This document shows, in pieces, positions 9,224 through 17,163 of a stretch of DNA of 22,677 nucleotides. The translations under genes and the position numbers were made by a program. Positions within the stretch are counted from its first letter, which is position 1. Each line of letters starts with the position of its first letter. The notes under the pieces were generated by a model. The model was not told the origin of the DNA. It searched no databases and worked only from the letters and a program-made list of their open reading frames with translations. Source of the stretch: Akkermansiaceae bacterium (GTDB lineage: Bacteria; Verrucomicrobiota; Verrucomicrobiia; Verrucomicrobiales; Akkermansiaceae); assembly GCA_023301645.1 (NCBI GenBank), contig JALZUH010000054.1, positions 1 to 22,677 on the forward strand. Reading direction: 5' to 3'.

Positions 9224-10315
9224 CTATAAATATTGCTTTATTAGACTAATATCAGGGGATTGGATGCTTTGCAACCTGCTACGGATAATTTCCGCGCGGA
9301 TGGTGTCTCGTTGGCTAGCTGAGAGCTTACTGTCAGTAGAGTGCTGTAAGTGGGCTGGCTCGATCTCCATGATCAGCTCGTCGCAGAGTTCGATGGTTTT
9401 TTTCGGGAAAAAGCCCATATCACTCGCTAGACGGATGAGTGAGATGTGATTAAGCGCTTCTTTAGAATCAATCAAGTAGGCGTGACTGAGGATGCCGTAG
9501 GATCGTGAGACCTTATCAGCTAGTGCTTGTGGCGAGTCTTCGAGGAGTTTTTGGCGGGCATTAAGCTCCTGATGATGGACTTTTCTAATGACACGATCAA
9601 GGCGTTCGATGATTTCCTGCTCCGACTCACCGAGGGTGGATTGGTTGGAAATCTGGAACAAATGCCCAAGTGACTCTGTGCCCTCGCCGAAGATACCTCG
9701 AACCGCGAGTCCGAGCTTAGCGATGCCGTTCATCACCTCATTGATATTCTCACTGATGACAAGTCCGGGTAAGTGCAGCATCGCCGAGGCGCGAAGGCCT
9801 GTGCCGAGGTTGGTAGGGCAGGCAGTGAGGTAGCCGAGCTCTTGGTCAAAGGCGAATGATACAGACTTCTCAAGCTGGCCATCTACCTTGGAAATCAGAT
9901 CGTAAGCCTCTTTCAGGTGAAGACCTGAGCGGATCGACTGAAGGCGCAGGTGATCCTCCTCATTGATCATGATGCTGAGAGTTTGGTTTCGATTCACCAC
10001 AGTAGCACTACCAGAGCCTCGGGCTGCTTGCTCGCGGCTGATAAGGTGACGCTCGACGAGCACCTGCTTCTGCACGGAGGTGAGATCACTGAGTTCGTGG
10101 GAAAAGGCATTTTTCATCTCAGGGAGTGCCTCTACCTTTTCTCGAAGTGAGGTCATCAGCTGGATGCGGTCTATCTTACGCGACCATCCTGGGAAGGGTG
10201 CACCTGAGATATTTCGCGCTAGGCGAATACGACTAGTCAGCACGACAGCACTATCGGCATCAGAACCAGTCATCCATCCAGCGGGATGTTTGAGGAGGGT
10301 GGAGAATCGCATCAT
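9224..10315 (-). CDS. mcsB: Protein-arginine kinase McsB
   Basis: McsB belongs to the phosphagen (creatine/arginine) kinase fold but phosphorylates arginine side chains on proteins, marking them for ClpC-ClpP. The 363 residues match the family length. Visible motifs are VVLTSRIRLARN (24-35, ATP-binding arginines), INEEDHLR (117-124, catalytic acidic residues), ACPTNLGTGLRAS (165-177, with Cys166 at the active-site cysteine position) and RDTIRA (336-341). The last corresponds to the RDXXRA allosteric phospho-arginine-binding site that separates McsB from metabolic phosphagen kinases. It lies between mcsA and clpC on one strand (68 bp and 50 bp gaps). All features point to an active kinase rather than a relic. 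Confidence 0.95.
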   Translation of the reverse strand: MMRFSTLLKHPAGWMTGSDADSAVVLTSRIRLARNISGAPFPGWSRKIDRIQLMTSLREKVEALPEMKNAFSHELSDLTSVQKQVLVERHLISREQAARGSGSATVVNRNQTLSIMINEEDHLRLQSIRSGLHLKEAYDLISKVDGQLEKSVSFAFDQELGYLTACPTNLGTGLRASAMLHLPGLVISENINEVMNGIAKLGLAVRGIFGEGTESLGHLFQISNQSTLGESEQEIIERLDRVIRKVHHQELNARQKLLEDSPQALADKVSRSYGILSHAYLIDSKEALNHISLIRLASDMGFFPKKTIELCDELIMEIEPAHLQHSTDSKLSASQRDTIRAEIIRSRLQSIQSPDISLIKQYL

Positions 10316-10383
10316 AGCTTCGGTAGATTGTGGGGTTAGGAGGGCAGGTGAGGGAGGGATTTAAAAAGGAAAAGTGAGGCGTA

Positions 10384-10965
10384 TTATTGGCAAGGGTGAG
10401 GCGTCAGGGCATTGAGCTCGTCACGTAGTTTAGCCGCTGTTTCGAAGTCCTCGCTTTCGATGGCATCGGCTAGAGCATTTTCTAGCTTTTTGGTTTGTTC
10501 GCGAAGCTCGATGTCCTCGATTACCCCCTCTGGAACGCGCCCTTGATGGGTCACGCCCTTGTGCATATTATCCAGACTCGCCTTAATCTCCTTGCGGAAA
10601 AATTGATAACATTCGCTGCAGCCAAGGCGTCCTGTTTTATTGAGGTTTTCGTAGGTGAAGCCACAGCCCGGGCATTGCCCCGACTTAGTGACACCTAAGT
10701 TTACCTTAGGGATATTCGGAGAGAGGAACGAAGGTTTCTTCTCACCAGAGTTCTCATCGGAGCCTTCGGCTGATGGGTTTTTGGGAGAGCCCTCCTCAGG
10801 GGTGTTAGGAGATGATGGTGGCATCTGATCGAGTAAAAAAGACTCAGGATCGGTGATACCTTGCTCCGCTGCGCAGGTTTCACAAAGGGAGGCCTTCTTG
10901 CTCGCGCCATCTATAATCTGAGTATAGTGGACAGTCGCTTTTTTTTCACAGTAATCGCATTGCAT
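10384..10965 (-). CDS. mcsA: McsA-like zinc-finger activator of McsB
   Basis: McsA is the zinc-binding partner that activates McsB. From ATG 10965 the protein has 193 residues (B. subtilis McsA has about 185). It carries four CxxC zinc motifs: C3/C6, C28/C31, C98/C101 and C116/C119. A Pro/Ser/Glu-rich linker (about 49-80) separates the two pairs, and a C-terminal UVR motif (about 157-187) follows, like the one in UvrB and ClpC. The frame is open upstream to 11118, but those extra 51 residues are basic and unlike any McsA. CDYC two residues after Met is the usual beginning, and the purine-rich GCAGAG lies just before it, so the short start is preferred. It is the first gene of mcsA-mcsB-clpC and is divergent from the ECF sigma gene. 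Confidence 0.9.
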   Translation of the reverse strand: MQCDYCEKKATVHYTQIIDGASKKASLCETCAAEQGITDPESFLLDQMPPSSPNTPEEGSPKNPSAEGSDENSGEKKPSFLSPNIPKVNLGVTKSGQCPGCGFTYENLNKTGRLGCSECYQFFRKEIKASLDNMHKGVTHQGRVPEGVIEDIELREQTKKLENALADAIESEDFETAAKLRDELNALTPHPCQ

Positions 10966-11167
10966 CTCTGCAGCGATGATATGCCCGCTCATGTAGAATG
11001 CGAAACGAAAAGTTCGCCATAGAGCATCTTTTTTACATCTGCTGTATTTCCAAGCTTGATACTCTCTTGCCGAAGCAATCTTACCATGGCTCCTTGCCCT
11101 TTTCTTGCGCCTTGCCAATGGATATAAATCCCTCCAAAGTGCAGCCCGTTCTATTTTTGAAAATTAA

Positions 11168-11890
11168 ATGAATATTTTTCGCCACATCACGTCCAAAAAG
11201 CTCAGAGGGGCTCTCTCCACAGAGAGCTCGGACGGAGGCGGCTCCAGTAAGAGAAATCAGGAAGAGCAAGAAAGCTTGGAGCAATCCAGTAAACTTGCAG
11301 CAGAGCAAAGCTCACGTGAAGACGCAGAATGGGTGATCGAAGCCCAATCTGGTGACACCCGAGCCTTTGATCGTCTGGTGACAAAGCACCGAGGAAAAAT
11401 ATACGCAATGATAGTCAATATGGTCAAAAATGATGCCGATGCATGGGATCTCTCACAAGAGGCCTTTGTGAAGGCGTGGAGAGCACTGCCGAAGTTCGAG
11501 GCGCGTGCTCGTTTTAGCACCTGGCTATTTCGCATCAGCCATAATGTCGTCTACGACTGGCTAAGAAAGCGCCGCATCGAGAGTGAAGGTGAGCTTAATG
11601 ACGAGCTCTTCGATGCTGGGCGAATCGACTCCAGTGGTGCCACATCACCACAGCAAATCAAGCAGCCAGACGAAGCCTTAGTGCAGGAAGAGCTGAGAGA
11701 CACGATCAAGTCAGCCCTCGCCAAGTTATCCCCTGAGCACTGTGAAGTCATCCTGCTGCGCGAAGTGCAGGGTATGGATTACAAGGAAATTGCCGACATC
11801 ACAGAAAACTCCATGGGCACAGTCATGAGCCGCATCTACTACGCCCGTAAAAAACTCCAGGCTTACCTCAAACCCACTCCCTCCAGATAG
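11168..11890 (+). CDS. ECF-family RNA polymerase sigma factor
   Basis: This is a sigma-70 family ECF (group 4) factor that would direct RNA polymerase to envelope or stress promoters. Sigma region 2 covers about 66-135, with the DLSQEAFVKAWRALPKF core that binds the polymerase and the -10 element. Region 4 covers about 180-233, with KLSPEHCEVILLRE and the helix-turn-helix DYKEIADITENSMGTVMSR. The first ~50 residues are Ser/Glu/Gln-rich and precede region 2, an extension that most ECF factors lack. No in-frame ATG lies before residue 81, so either the extension is real or a GTG such as the one at 11332 is used. No ribosome-binding site is visible. The next gene encodes a probable membrane anti-sigma factor, as is usual for ECF operons. 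Its promoter shares about 200 bp with mcsA. Confidence 0.93.
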   Translation: MNIFRHITSKKLRGALSTESSDGGGSSKRNQEEQESLEQSSKLAAEQSSREDAEWVIEAQSGDTRAFDRLVTKHRGKIYAMIVNMVKNDADAWDLSQEAFVKAWRALPKFEARARFSTWLFRISHNVVYDWLRKRRIESEGELNDELFDAGRIDSSGATSPQQIKQPDEALVQEELRDTIKSALAKLSPEHCEVILLREVQGMDYKEIADITENSMGTVMSRIYYARKKLQAYLKPTPSR

Positions 11891-11941
11891 TCATCAAGTC
11901 ACCCTAATCTATCTCTGAGAGACCCATCAAATAGCATCGCC

Positions 11942-12676
11942 ATGAAAGAAGTAACAACACCCCAAACCACCCAGCCTGACGAGGCAACACTCACCCTCTG
12001 GATGGATGGAGAGCTCGAAGGCGATCGCCTCAAGGCTTGCGAGAAGTGGGCAGAGAGCCATCCTGAGCTCCTCCACCAGCGCGACCAGCTAGCAGCGCTC
12101 AATACCAGAATCAGTGAAGAAATCCATCGCGACATAGAGCCGCCCTACCCCGAGTTTTTCAATCAGCAGATCCTGCGAGAAATCAATAGAAACCCAGCCC
12201 ACGAAGCCATCGCCACAGAAGGTAACACTCAGCAAAATGAGCCTGAAAACCCCCTCTGGCAGCGACTCGTCACACCAGCAGTAGTCATGCCCGCAGTGGC
12301 CGCAGCTATGGCGCTCTGCTTCATCCTCGGCACGCAGTATGGCTCACGCAATGTCGCAGCATTAAGTGTCGCAGAAACACAGCTAGTAGCAGGGATACCT
12401 GAAATATCCTCGCTAGACTCCGTCTACACTCCAGATGGTGATGTCACTGCAGAGATGTATCACTCACTCGACCAAGACAGCAGTGTCATCATCGTCCTCG
12501 ACGGACTCGAAGACATACCCGACGACGTCGAAATGATCAGGCTCAATGTCGAGAATACACCTGCTCCTGCCCAAGAACGAACTCAGCCAACTCTCCCCCA
12601 AAGAGATGGACGTCAAGAATACGTATACTCAGAGCCCACTTATAAGTCATCAGCACTAGACCCGCTAAGCCTCTAA
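11942..12676 (+). CDS. Probable single-pass membrane anti-sigma factor
   Basis: The 244-residue protein has the layout of an anti-sigma factor: a cytosolic N-terminal part opening with TLTLWMDGELEGDRL (16-30), close to the ATLxxWxDGEL consensus of such proteins, a single membrane helix (about 109-130), and a periplasmic tail of about 110 residues. It lacks the HxxxCxxC zinc site of ZAS-type anti-sigma factors; only Cys33 and Cys126 are present. The tail includes an acidic hydrophobic patch (VIIVLDGLEDIPDDVEMI) and a Pro/Gln-rich stretch. The gene starts 51 bp after the ECF sigma stop, the expected position for a partner that sequesters the sigma at the membrane. The role is inferred from architecture and position; the family was not recognised more closely. 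Confidence 0.72.
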   Translation: MKEVTTPQTTQPDEATLTLWMDGELEGDRLKACEKWAESHPELLHQRDQLAALNTRISEEIHRDIEPPYPEFFNQQILREINRNPAHEAIATEGNTQQNEPENPLWQRLVTPAVVMPAVAAAMALCFILGTQYGSRNVAALSVAETQLVAGIPEISSLDSVYTPDGDVTAEMYHSLDQDSSVIIVLDGLEDIPDDVEMIRLNVENTPAPAQERTQPTLPQRDGRQEYVYSEPTYKSSALDPLSL

Positions 12677-12701
12677 CCGAAGAAGCCTCCACTGCGTCAT
12701 C

Positions 12702-13277
12702 ATGATCACCTACTCTGAACCATGCCCAAGCTATCATCATAGCTATAACCGCACACCCTTCGCCAAGCTGATACTAGCCGCGTTATACCTACTGCTTACC
12801 ATACCTGCGTCACTCATCGCTGATCAAGGAGCAGATCATGGTAAAGACCCTGTAGGACGACTCAAAGCCACACTCTACATCGGCACAGATGGCGATGTCA
12901 GCCAGCTAGGTGCTAATCTAAGTAAGCTCGATGCCGCCATGACTACTAAGCTTAGCAACATGGCGAAAATGAAGTTTAAAAACTACCGTAAACTCGGTAG
13001 CGACACCCAGCCTGTCCTGCGTAGCTACGAAAACTGGCTCACCCCGCTCAACCCCTCCAAGCAGATACTCCTCAGCTACGAATCCAAAGGTGAAGTGTGT
13101 AAAGACTGCCTCAAACTCGACCTCCAGCTCTGGCAGCAAAACCGCAAGATCATGAAAACTGATCAAGCGCTAACCGTCGGTAAACCACTCTACATTCGCG
13201 GGCCGAAGTGGCGCGGAGGACAGCTCATTATTGAAGTCGAGCTCGTAGCGCTCATCGAGTCCAAGACCAAACAATAA
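12702..13277 (+). CDS. Secreted protein of unknown function in the ECF operon
   Basis: I do not recognise a family. The 191-residue protein has a basic N-terminal stretch and a hydrophobic segment (about 20-39, ending IPASLIA) that should be a signal peptide or membrane anchor, so the remaining ~150 residues act outside the cytoplasm. The mature part begins GADHGKDPVGRLKATLYIGT, holds a CKDC pair (133-136) that could form a disulfide, and ends in short beta-like segments (GGQLIIEVELVAL). It starts 25 bp after the anti-sigma gene and ends one base before the DUF1573 gene, so it is almost certainly in the same operon. A role in envelope sensing or response is inferred from position only. Confidence 0.8.
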   Translation: MITYSEPCPSYHHSYNRTPFAKLILAALYLLLTIPASLIADQGADHGKDPVGRLKATLYIGTDGDVSQLGANLSKLDAAMTTKLSNMAKMKFKNYRKLGSDTQPVLRSYENWLTPLNPSKQILLSYESKGEVCKDCLKLDLQLWQQNRKIMKTDQALTVGKPLYIRGPKWRGGQLIIEVELVALIESKTKQ

Positions 13278-13278
13278 C

Positions 13279-14013
13279 ATGACCTCCCCCAAGACACACC
13301 TGCAGCGCCAAAGTGCCCTAACCAGCATCACCCAGCTAATCATCCTAGGACTAATCGCTGTGCTCGCGATCACCCAGCTCCACGCCGAGGGCAGAGCTGG
13401 TGAAGCGCTCACCTTCGAGAAGAATCGTGTCGACATCGTCGTCGCGGCAGACGCCACCGAAGTCACTGTCCCCTTTAGTTTTACCAATCAAACAGCCAAG
13501 CCCATCACCATCGCCCGCGTCGACAGCGTATGCTCCTGCCTCTACTCCAAGGTAAAGGGTCAAAAAATGACCTATCAGCCCGGAGAAAAAGGAATCATCG
13601 AGCTGAGATTTGAGCTCGGCAAGTTCTCCGGCGAAGTCAATAAATCCATGCTGCTCTGGACAACAGACGACGACCCCAAAACCCCATCTACAACCCTCGA
13701 TATCTACGTCACCATCCCAGAGCTTTTTAAGATCGAGCCAGTAACCACCTTCTGGGATCGGAACGAAGCCCTCAGCACAAAGACCGTCAAGCTCACCGTC
13801 TCCGACCAAACCCCCATCCACATCAAGCACCACAGCGGCACCAGTGCCAACTTCACCTACCAGCTCCGCACCATTCGCGAAGGCTGGGAATATGAAATGA
13901 AGATCACCCCAAAGAGCACTAGCCAAGCAGGCTTTGGAATCTTTAAGCTAAAAACCGACTCCGCAATCTCCCGCTACCAAACCATGCTCCTCTACGGTAG
14001 TGTGAGGAGGTAG
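13279..14013 (+). CDS. Secreted DUF1573 domain protein
   Basis: The 244-residue protein has an N-terminal hydrophobic export signal (about 16-36, ending ITQLHA) followed by a DUF1573 domain. That domain, an immunoglobulin-like fold common in exported proteins of Bacteroidota, Planctomycetota and Verrucomicrobiota, shows as VPFSFTNQTAKPITI, then VDSVCSCL (81-88, the family's cysteine motif) and YQPGEKGIIELRF. The second half (about 135-244) is another beta-rich region without a recognisable motif. Function is unknown for the family. It starts one base after the previous stop, and is therefore translationally close to the upstream secreted protein. It ends 56 bp from the convergent sulfatase gene, where no clear terminator was found. 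Confidence 0.85.
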   Translation: MTSPKTHLQRQSALTSITQLIILGLIAVLAITQLHAEGRAGEALTFEKNRVDIVVAADATEVTVPFSFTNQTAKPITIARVDSVCSCLYSKVKGQKMTYQPGEKGIIELRFELGKFSGEVNKSMLLWTTDDDPKTPSTTLDIYVTIPELFKIEPVTTFWDRNEALSTKTVKLTVSDQTPIHIKHHSGTSANFTYQLRTIREGWEYEMKITPKSTSQAGFGIFKLKTDSAISRYQTMLLYGSVRR

Positions 14014-14069
14014 ATCGAGTGCAGGATGTTGAGCGGTGAATTTCGCAGGCTACTAGGTGCTGCGTGTAG

Positions 14070-15947
14070 CTACTTAGCGGCAGGTGCGGCTGCCAGCTTA
14101 GTGTAGTAGATGTAGTTGTGCTCGTCTACGAGCATGTAGATGGCGGCCTTTACGCCTTTTGGAAGGGTAGCACTGGCGGAGTATCCGTCTGCGGCGATCT
14201 GAGCGGCGTGCTTCATACCCATGAGCTCATCGAGTGCTGATGCGGTTCCTTTGTGGCGCTTGCCTTTCTGCTCACTGGTAGGGTGAGGTTGGCAGATGGC
14301 AAATGCTTGCTTGAGCGCGGGGCCTGTTTTGGCGATGGTCACCACTGCCTGATTTTTAGTCACCTTCACGGTGGTGTTTTTCATGTTGATGGCGGGTGCT
14401 GTTTTCTCTTTATACTCAGGGTTTAAGTAGATCGGCTGGGTGTTCACAGCGGCTAGATCTTGGTCAAGTATAGCGCCTAGACGCACGACCTCGGCGTTGA
14501 ATTCTGGATTCTCAGCGAGGTTCTTCTTCTCCTCCAAGTCAGCTCTCTGGCCATCTTTATAGAGTCGGTATAGTTCGTAGTCGTCAAACCCGTGTCGTTT
14601 ATAGAGTTTGAAGTCACCGCTTCGGATAGCCGACTTCATATTCAGATCCCCATGGTGCGGGAAGTGCCAGAAGAGGTGCTGGCGAGGCTTGCCCTCTGCA
14701 TCGATAATATCCTGACTCTTTGACTCCAAGACGGGAGTGATGTCGAGGCCGCTGAGCTTTTCGAAGTGATTTGGCTTAATGGTTGATTGGGTGAGATTGA
14801 GAATCGTTGGGAAGTAGTCGAGCTGATTGACTAGGCCGTCATATTTGGTCTCTGGCTTGATCGATGGGCCGGTGATGACCATGGGCACACGGATACCTCC
14901 TTCTTCGCTGTATTTCTTGCCATACTTCAGTGGGGCATTATCAGAGAGGATTTCTGGCCCGCGAGATTCCGCGCCGCCGTTATCTGAGGTGAAGAAGATG
15001 TAGGTGGTCTCACTGAGCTTCTTGCCTGGGTTACGCGGGTCGTCGGTGGACTCTAAGTAGTCGACCATACGGCCAAGACTCCAGTCAACAGTAGTGACCA
15101 TGGCGGCGAAGTAAGGGTTACGCTGTCCTGGCTCAGTCATGTCACCCTTCTTAGGTGGGAACGGCTGGTCAAACTTATCACAGTAATACTCAAGGAGCTC
15201 GCCATTACGCGTGAGCATAGGCCAGTGAACCATCCAGTGGCAGAGATTGAGGAAAAACGGCTCTTCTTTATTCTTCTCGATGAAGTCAATGGCTGACTCG
15301 GTCACCTCGTCATATGGGTAGGAGATCCCTTCGGGCGATTTTTTAGTTTGTGGGAAGTATTTCTTTTTACTAAGTGGGTATTTCTCGTCATTGGCGGTTG
15401 CGAAATCAGTGGTGCGGTCGGGCACGCTGCGGTGCACACCTCGTTCTTGGTTCACCACGTCGAAGCCATAGCTTGCTGCTGAGAGTCCGATATGCCACTT
15501 GCCTGAGTGACCAGTGCGGTAACCATTGGCACTCAGTGCGTCAGCAATGGTTAGGATTTTCGTGTCATAGTGCCCTTCGAGATAAGGGTCTGCTAGTCGC
15601 TCACTTGCTCTGCCTTTTTTGGCGGTGCCTAGGCCGACATTAGTCATGCCTGTCTGTGCAGGGTGCTGCCCTGAGATAATAGCAGCGCGAGATGGGGCAC
15701 AAGTGGGGGCAGGGGAGTATCCCTGTGTGATATTCATACCAGCAGCAGCTAGTTTCTTGATGTGAGGGGTGTCGTAAGCGCACGGCTCGTCAATGTCGTT
15801 GAGCTCGATATCTTGCCAGCCTAAGTCATCAACGTAGAAGATGATGACGTTAGGTTTTTCGACTGCTGAGGAGATTTGTGGCAGCAGGCCGAAGCAAGCA
15901 ACAGAGAGGCTTAGGGCTAAAGTGTTAGAGGTATTTAAAAGCATCAT
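14070..15947 (-). CDS. Exported type I (formylglycine) sulfatase
   Basis: This 625-residue protein is an arylsulfatase-family enzyme that hydrolyses sulfate esters, in marine Verrucomicrobiota typically on algal polysaccharides. A signal peptide (about 1-28, ending ISSA) precedes the catalytic domain. Metal ligands Asp40-Asp41 lie in FYVDDLGWQD. The CAPSR motif (83-87) carries Cys83, which is converted to formylglycine. GKWHIG (149-154) gives catalytic Lys150 and His152, and SDNGG (321-325) gives the late metal ligands. The last ~110 residues, after the usual C-terminal subdomain, form an unusual Lys/Ala-rich beta-like extension. The start could be Met1 or Met2. It is a lone gene with no maturase or glycoside hydrolase nearby, so the substrate cannot be assigned. 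The gene is convergent with the ECF operon. Confidence 0.93.
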   Translation of the reverse strand: MMLLNTSNTLALSLSVACFGLLPQISSAVEKPNVIIFYVDDLGWQDIELNDIDEPCAYDTPHIKKLAAAGMNITQGYSPAPTCAPSRAAIISGQHPAQTGMTNVGLGTAKKGRASERLADPYLEGHYDTKILTIADALSANGYRTGHSGKWHIGLSAASYGFDVVNQERGVHRSVPDRTTDFATANDEKYPLSKKKYFPQTKKSPEGISYPYDEVTESAIDFIEKNKEEPFFLNLCHWMVHWPMLTRNGELLEYYCDKFDQPFPPKKGDMTEPGQRNPYFAAMVTTVDWSLGRMVDYLESTDDPRNPGKKLSETTYIFFTSDNGGAESRGPEILSDNAPLKYGKKYSEEGGIRVPMVITGPSIKPETKYDGLVNQLDYFPTILNLTQSTIKPNHFEKLSGLDITPVLESKSQDIIDAEGKPRQHLFWHFPHHGDLNMKSAIRSGDFKLYKRHGFDDYELYRLYKDGQRADLEEKKNLAENPEFNAEVVRLGAILDQDLAAVNTQPIYLNPEYKEKTAPAINMKNTTVKVTKNQAVVTIAKTGPALKQAFAICQPHPTSEQKGKRHKGTASALDELMGMKHAAQIAADGYSASATLPKGVKAAIYMLVDEHNYIYYTKLAAAPAAK

Positions 15948-16121
15948 AGGTTATGTTATCTTATTACTACGCCTGAGATGAGGATAATATTCACAATAAT
16001 TCATTTTGTTTGAGGGGCGACTTCATTGAGGAGATCACGCGGACATTTCACAGGGCGATGATCATGGTGAAATCAGTCACACATCATTCATTCGGCAAGC
16101 GATCTGTGAGATGCTGTCATT

Positions 16122-16149
16122 TAAAATAGTAAAATCCTTGTTCTAAAAT
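16122..16149 (+). promoter_or_regulatory. AT-rich cluster of TAAAAT boxes upstream of the deacetylase gene
   Basis: Three copies of TAAAAT (16122-16127, 16130-16135, 16144-16149) lie about 90-120 bp before the deacetylase start. Each resembles a -10 element, but no matching -35 box is convincing at the right spacing. This is a weak candidate promoter within the 292-bp gap between the divergent sulfatase and deacetylase genes; nothing else clear is seen in that gap. Confidence 0.25.
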
Positions 16150-16239
16150 GCATTTCAACCTTTCCAGCACCTTGGTTCCGCTTTATGAATTTTTTGCAGC
16201 CGATACCGATCGACTCTATATTTTTAAACCATCATTCTC

Positions 16240-17163
16240 ATGCGTTGCTTTTATTCATCAGACCTCGACCTCAGTGCCGACCTGCCTGATAATCACCTGT
16301 TTCAAGGTCAGAAGTTCTCAACAAGTCGAGAAATGCTACTCGAGAGCGGCATCATTCGCCCTGAGGAAATTATCAATGTAAGCCAAAGTGACCTCCACGT
16401 TCTCAAGCGAGTTCACGATGATAGCTATCTGTCAAAGATCTATCACGGAGCGCTCGACCGCCGTGAGCAGCTAGAGCTCGGTCTCCCCATTACCGATAAG
16501 CTCTTCTCACGATGTGCTACTGAGGCAGAGGCCACGCGCCAGACCTGTCACGCTGCCCTTACTGAGGGAGTCGCAGTCTGCCTAGCCGGCGGCACACATC
16601 ACGCCTTTAAGGAGCGTGGGGAATCCTTCTGCGTTTTTAATGATGTAGCTATTGCTGTGCGCGACCTCCAAGAGAAGCGCCCGGGTATCCGCATCATGAT
16701 TGTCGATACCGACGCGCATCAGGGAAATGGCACAAATAGCCTGCTTCACAATGATCCGCGAGTATTTACCTATTCCATCCACGTAGGCATGACCGCCTCG
16801 ATGACTACTGACGTCTCTGGATCGATGGATGTGAAAACCGTCCGTTACGTAGAAGGTGATATGTATCTCAAGCAGCTCTTCCAGAGCCTAGCTGCCGCAC
16901 TCGACGTCTTCTCACCCGACATCGTCATCTGGGTGGCAGGCGCTGATAATCACGCCAAGGATCAGCTCGGTAAAATGATGCTTACCACCGAAGAGATGAA
17001 GCGACGCGACGAAACTATTATTCGCGCCTTTGTTAAAAACCGCATCCCCATCGCCGTCCTCTATGGTGGCGGCTATAATAAAGACCCCAAGCTCACTGCA
17101 GAGCTGCACAAAAACACCGTAGCCTCAGCGAAGAAAGTCGCTGCCGAATTTGGCAAGAGCTAG
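16240..17163 (+). CDS. Histone-deacetylase-family amidohydrolase
   Basis: The 307-residue protein belongs to the zinc-dependent arginase/deacetylase superfamily (AcuC/HDAC type), which removes acetyl groups from lysines or from small amines. The motifs are intact: GGTHHAFKERGESFCVFND (117-135, with the paired His120-His121), VDTDAHQGNG (155-164, with metal ligands Asp158 and His160), AGADNH (233-238, with metal ligand Asp236), and GGGY (276-279) with the catalytic tyrosine. The N terminus reads MRCFYSSDLDL, a normal start for the group, although no ribosome-binding site precedes it. Substrate is unknown; protein deacetylation or acetylpolyamine hydrolysis are both possible. It stands alone between the sulfatase and the rplU-rpmA pair. 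Confidence 0.9.
   Translation: MRCFYSSDLDLSADLPDNHLFQGQKFSTSREMLLESGIIRPEEIINVSQSDLHVLKRVHDDSYLSKIYHGALDRREQLELGLPITDKLFSRCATEAEATRQTCHAALTEGVAVCLAGGTHHAFKERGESFCVFNDVAIAVRDLQEKRPGIRIMIVDTDAHQGNGTNSLLHNDPRVFTYSIHVGMTASMTTDVSGSMDVKTVRYVEGDMYLKQLFQSLAAALDVFSPDIVIWVAGADNHAKDQLGKMMLTTEEMKRRDETIIRAFVKNRIPIAVLYGGGYNKDPKLTAELHKNTVASAKKVAAEFGKS

Noticed and set aside
10966..11118. 51-residue basic upstream extension of McsA
   Set aside because: It does not resemble McsA, and CDYC two residues after the internal Met is the usual start.
10966..11167. Search for CtsR or CIRCE operators upstream of mcsA
   Set aside because: No CtsR heptad repeat and no TTAGCACTC/GAGTGCTAA pair was seen by eye.
11081..11308. 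Minus-strand open frame across the mcsA/ECF gap
   Set aside because: It overlaps the sigma gene start on the opposite strand and shows no domain or ribosome-binding site.
13351..13926. 191-codon open frame antisense to the DUF1573 gene
   Set aside because: It is a shadow of the plus-strand gene; its Gly/Asp-rich composition is an antisense artefact and it has no plausible start context.
16148..16381. 77-codon plus-strand frame before and inside the deacetylase gene
   Set aside because: It overlaps the well-supported deacetylase start in another frame and shows no domain.
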